Of a stretch of DNA of 24,355 bases, positions 22,293 through 24,355 are shown one piece after another. The stretch is from Litorimonas sp049647245 (lineage in GTDB: Bacteria; Pseudomonadota; Alphaproteobacteria; Caulobacterales; Maricaulaceae), in assembly GCA_049647245.1 (NCBI GenBank), contig JBARXH010000151.1:1-24355 (forward strand). Reading direction: 5' to 3'. Position 1 is the stretch's first letter. The number at the start of each line of letters is the position of its first letter. A program made the translations under genes and the position numbers. The notes under the pieces were generated by a model. It had not been told where the DNA came from and ran no database searches. It saw only the letters and a list, made by a program, of their open reading frames with translations.

Positions 22293-22561
22293 CCCGCATT
22301 TCCCTTCGCCATCTTGGCGGTCGACTTGCGCTTGGGTTTGACCTGCGCGGCCTTCAGCGCTTCGATCTCTGCCAGAGCTTCATCCAGCCGGGCCTTCAGC
22401 ACATCGAATTCCTCTCGGCTCACAAGGTCCATATCGGCGACGAATCGTTCGGCCTGGGACCGGGTCACGGCCTTCAACTCGTCCCCGACCCCCTTGGCCG
22501 CGCCAACGGCATTGGCGACGAGGTTGGACAGATCGGCCAGCGGCTTGTTGCGCGACTGCAT
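22289..22561 (-). CDS. ubiK: Ubiquinone biosynthesis accessory factor UbiK (BMFP/YqiC family)
   Basis: The protein has 90 residues. UbiK-type proteins help assemble the aerobic ubiquinone biosynthesis complex with UbiJ and associate with membranes. The N-terminal half is amphipathic (LADLSNLVANAVGAAKGVGDELK), followed by the family pattern VSREEFDVLKARLDEALAEIEALKA (about 48-72), a C-terminal coiled coil that mediates trimerisation, and a lysine-rich tail. The start ATG 22561 follows ACGGAG at suitable distance. It is divergent from lgt with a 113-base gap, an arrangement common in alphaproteobacteria, and coupled to the downstream lipoprotein gene. Confidence 0.88.
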   Translation of the reverse strand: MQSRNKPLADLSNLVANAVGAAKGVGDELKAVTRSQAERFVADMDLVSREEFDVLKARLDEALAEIEALKAAQVKPKRKSTAKMAKGNAG

Positions 22562-22674
22562 GGGTAGCTCCGTGGTTTCGTGACACAGACCTAGGGACTG
22601 GACCTTCACAATGCCAGTCTGCCTCAGTCGTTTGCGGGTTCCAAGGGCATGACGCCTTCGTTACAGCCCCCCGC

Positions 22675-23577
22675 ATGACACCTTTCGATTTCATCGGCGC
22701 GATCGTCTTTCCGAGCTGGATCAGCGAGAACGCATTCGAGATCGGCAGCTTCCAGGTCAAATGGTACGGCATCGCCTACATTGTCGGCCTCTACGGAGCC
22801 TATATGTATGCCGCGCGCGTCGCGGAAGCCGGGCGGAACTGGCTGCCGGCCGGTCCCGTTCGCGGGCCCGAAATCGTGCCGACCCGCGACGATCTCTACG
22901 ACCTGATGTTCGCCGCCTTCTTCGGCATAATCGTGGGCGGACGGCTGGGCTACGTCATCCTCTATGACACCAGCATGATCTGGACCGCGCCTCAGGACAT
23001 CGTGCTGGGCATACGCGGCGGAGGCATGAGTTTTCACGGCGGCTTTGTCGGTGTCTGCCTCGCCGTACTCTACACGGCCTGGCGGAAGAAGACGTCCGTG
23101 TTGCGCTATGCCGACCTGACGGCGATCGGCGCTCCCATAGGGATCGGGCTCGTCCGGTTGACCAACTTCGTCAATCAGGAGCTCTATGGTCACCCGACCG
23201 ACCTGCCCTGGGGCGTAATCTTCCCCAAGGCACCGGACAGCCTGCCCCGTCATCCGAGCCAGCTCTACGAAGCATTCCTCGAGGGCCTCGTGCTGTTCCT
23301 GATCCTCCGCTTGCTGACCAGGCGTTTCAAGGCCCTGTCACGCCCTGGACTAGCGACGGGCGCCTTTATTCTTGGATACGGGATCTTCCGCTTCTTCGTG
23401 GAGTTCGTCCGCACGCCGGACCCGATCCCGCAATTCGGGATGCTGACCCGCGGCATGGCCTACAGCCTTCCCATGATCGTCATCGGCCTAGCACTGACCA
23501 TCTGGGCAGCGCGGCGCGCTTCGGTCGATCCAGCCTACGCGGCCAAGACGCCTGAACAGACGGCCGAGACGGCCTAG
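22675..23577 (+). CDS. lgt: Prolipoprotein diacylglyceryl transferase
   Basis: Lgt transfers diacylglycerol from phosphatidylglycerol to the lipobox cysteine of prolipoproteins, the first step in lipoprotein maturation, in the inner membrane. The 300-residue protein has about seven membrane helices and the family motifs: VKWYGIAYIVG (about 29-39), GGRLGYVILYD, GGMSFHGGFVG, the signature VRLTNFVNQELYG with essential Arg, Asn and Glu, HPSQLYEAFLEG, and FRFFVEFVRTPD. The usual GR of the signature reads VR-LT, a minor change. No Shine-Dalgarno is visible before ATG 22675 (C-rich), so initiation may be weak or leaderless. Substrates in this window would include the lipoproteins at 754 and 21843. 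midA starts three bases after its stop. Confidence 0.97.
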   Translation: MTPFDFIGAIVFPSWISENAFEIGSFQVKWYGIAYIVGLYGAYMYAARVAEAGRNWLPAGPVRGPEIVPTRDDLYDLMFAAFFGIIVGGRLGYVILYDTSMIWTAPQDIVLGIRGGGMSFHGGFVGVCLAVLYTAWRKKTSVLRYADLTAIGAPIGIGLVRLTNFVNQELYGHPTDLPWGVIFPKAPDSLPRHPSQLYEAFLEGLVLFLILRLLTRRFKALSRPGLATGAFILGYGIFRFFVEFVRTPDPIPQFGMLTRGMAYSLPMIVIGLALTIWAARRASVDPAYAAKTPEQTAETA

Positions 23578-23579
23578 TC

Positions 23580-24355
23580 ATGACTCGCACGGCGCTTGAA
23601 GGGCGCATTGCCGCCCGCATCCGCGAGTCGGGTCCGATCAGCGTCGCGGAGTACATGACGCTTTGTCTCCTCGACCCGGTCGACGGCTACTATCCGACGC
23701 GCGATCCGCTCGGTTCCGAAGGCGACTTCGTCACGGCTCCAGAAATCAGCCAGATGTTCGGGGAATGCCTCGGCCTCTGGGTCATCCAGTCGTGGGACGA
23801 TCTGGGACGCCCGACCCGCTTCAACCTCGTCGAACTTGGCCCTGGCCGGGGCGTCATGATGGCCGACATGCTTAAGGCCGTCGCCTTGCAGCCCGACTGT
23901 TTGGCAGCCGCCAATGTCGTGCTGGTCGAAGCATCCGCCGCACTCCAGGCGGTTCAGGCCCGGACACTCGGAGCGAGCGGCGCGCAAGTCGCCTGGGCCG
24001 ACAGGATCGAAGAGGTGGACGACACGCCGACACTCATTGTCGGAAACGAATTCCTCGATTGCCTGCCGATCCGCCAGTTTGTCCGCGCCCAAGGCGGGTG
24101 GAGCGAACGGAGGATCGGTGTGTCGGACGATGGCCTCCGTTTCGAGACGGACGGCACAGCCGCGCCGGAGAGCGTGACCCGCCTGTTTCCCGGCACCCAT
24201 CCCGACGCCACGGACGGCAATCTGCTCGAAGTCTGTCTCTCCGCCGCGCAACTCGTCGATCATCTGGCAGACCGGTTCTCCCACAACGCCGGACGCGCGC
24301 TCTTCATCGACTACGGACCGGCGCAAACCGAGTTCGGCGACACGTTGCAGGCGAT
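23580..24355 (+). CDS. SAM-dependent methyltransferase, MidA/NDUFAF7 family (3' truncated by window)
   Basis: 258 codons are present and the gene runs off the window; the family usually has about 350-400 residues. The NDUFAF7 homologue methylates an arginine of the complex I subunit NDUFS2 in mitochondria, and bacterial members are likely to act on complex I or similar targets. Visible motifs are GPISVAEYMTLCLLDPVDGYY near the N-terminus, EGDFVTAPEISQMFGECLG (47-65), the SAM-binding NLVELGPGRG (82-91) and GNEFLDCLPIRQF. The start ATG 23580 lies just after lgt, with GAGACGG upstream, so the two are one unit. In many alphaproteobacteria a laccase-domain (PgeF-like) gene follows; that cannot be checked here. 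Confidence 0.92.
   Translation, partial: MTRTALEGRIAARIRESGPISVAEYMTLCLLDPVDGYYPTRDPLGSEGDFVTAPEISQMFGECLGLWVIQSWDDLGRPTRFNLVELGPGRGVMMADMLKAVALQPDCLAAANVVLVEASAALQAVQARTLGASGAQVAWADRIEEVDDTPTLIVGNEFLDCLPIRQFVRAQGGWSERRIGVSDDGLRFETDGTAAPESVTRLFPGTHPDATDGNLLEVCLSAAQLVDHLADRFSHNAGRALFIDYGPAQTEFGDTLQA

Noticed and set aside
22596..22619. Inverted repeat GACTGG-N12-CCAGTC between ubiK and lgt
   Set aside because: Six-base arms with a 12-base gap are expected fairly often by chance; no second copy supports it as an operator.
23574..24326. A 250-codon minus-strand open frame opposite midA
   Set aside because: It is the antisense shadow of a clear NDUFAF7/MidA coding sequence and shows no family motif.

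Overview
The window is compact, GC-rich chromosomal DNA with tightly packed, mostly housekeeping genes. It most likely comes from an alphaproteobacterium, possibly the Maricaulales/Hyphomonadaceae or Parvularculales side of the class, although the sequence alone does not settle the order. The reasons are the alphaproteobacterial style of the proteins (the RPSCGE type of QueD-like protein, DUF2237, UbiK next to lgt and midA), the high GC at third codon positions, and a promoter matching the alphaproteobacterial EcfG general-stress consensus. I saw no tRNA, rRNA, CRISPR array, insertion sequence, integrase or phage gene.

Layout. Positions 1-753 hold no gene I can support, but contain two mirror-image hairpins (515-601). 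Positions 754-5125 (+) form a run of five coupled genes: a DUF1838 lipoprotein, an alpha/beta hydrolase lacking the usual nucleophile serine, then trpF, trpB and trpA. Three hairpins separate this run from a convergent DUF2141 secreted protein (5235-5705, -). That gene is divergent from a membrane protein and a winged-helix regulator (5803-6717, +), and the shared promoter region carries two GTTTG-N5-CAAAC palindromes. After a terminator come an old-yellow-enzyme oxidoreductase (6801-7892, +), then a short-chain dehydrogenase and an acyl-CoA carboxyltransferase on the minus strand (10217-7889). A SIMPL-domain exported protein (10280-11011, +) follows, then a haloalkane dehalogenase (11901-11008, -), and an FAH-family hydrolase overlapping a TerB-like protein (11953-13013, +).

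From 21166 down to 13010 (-) runs a ten-gene string with gaps of 70 bases or less and several overlaps: a 43-residue membrane peptide, a Ca2+/Na+ antiporter, a QueD-like pterin enzyme, a FolM/PTR1-like reductase, FolB, DUF2237, UvrC, two CDP-alcohol phosphatidyltransferases (one with a degenerate signature) and TypA. Divergent from it is a BON-LysM protein (21360-21821, +) with a near-perfect EcfG promoter. The window ends with a DUF6491 lipoprotein and UbiK (-), then lgt and a truncated midA (+).

How the genes work together. The clear functional groups are tryptophan synthesis (trpFBA), pterin/folate metabolism (QueD-like, FolM-like, FolB), phospholipid head-group chemistry (PgsA and its paralogue), envelope lipoprotein maturation (Lgt) and respiratory support (UbiK for ubiquinone, MidA for complex I). 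The most interesting leads are the two-operator divergon at 5705-5803, the pterin cluster with a QueD homologue lacking the canonical cysteine, the degenerate CDP-alcohol transferase, the serine-less hydrolase in the trp run, the EcfG promoter, and the repeated exact 4-base tail-to-tail gene overlaps.
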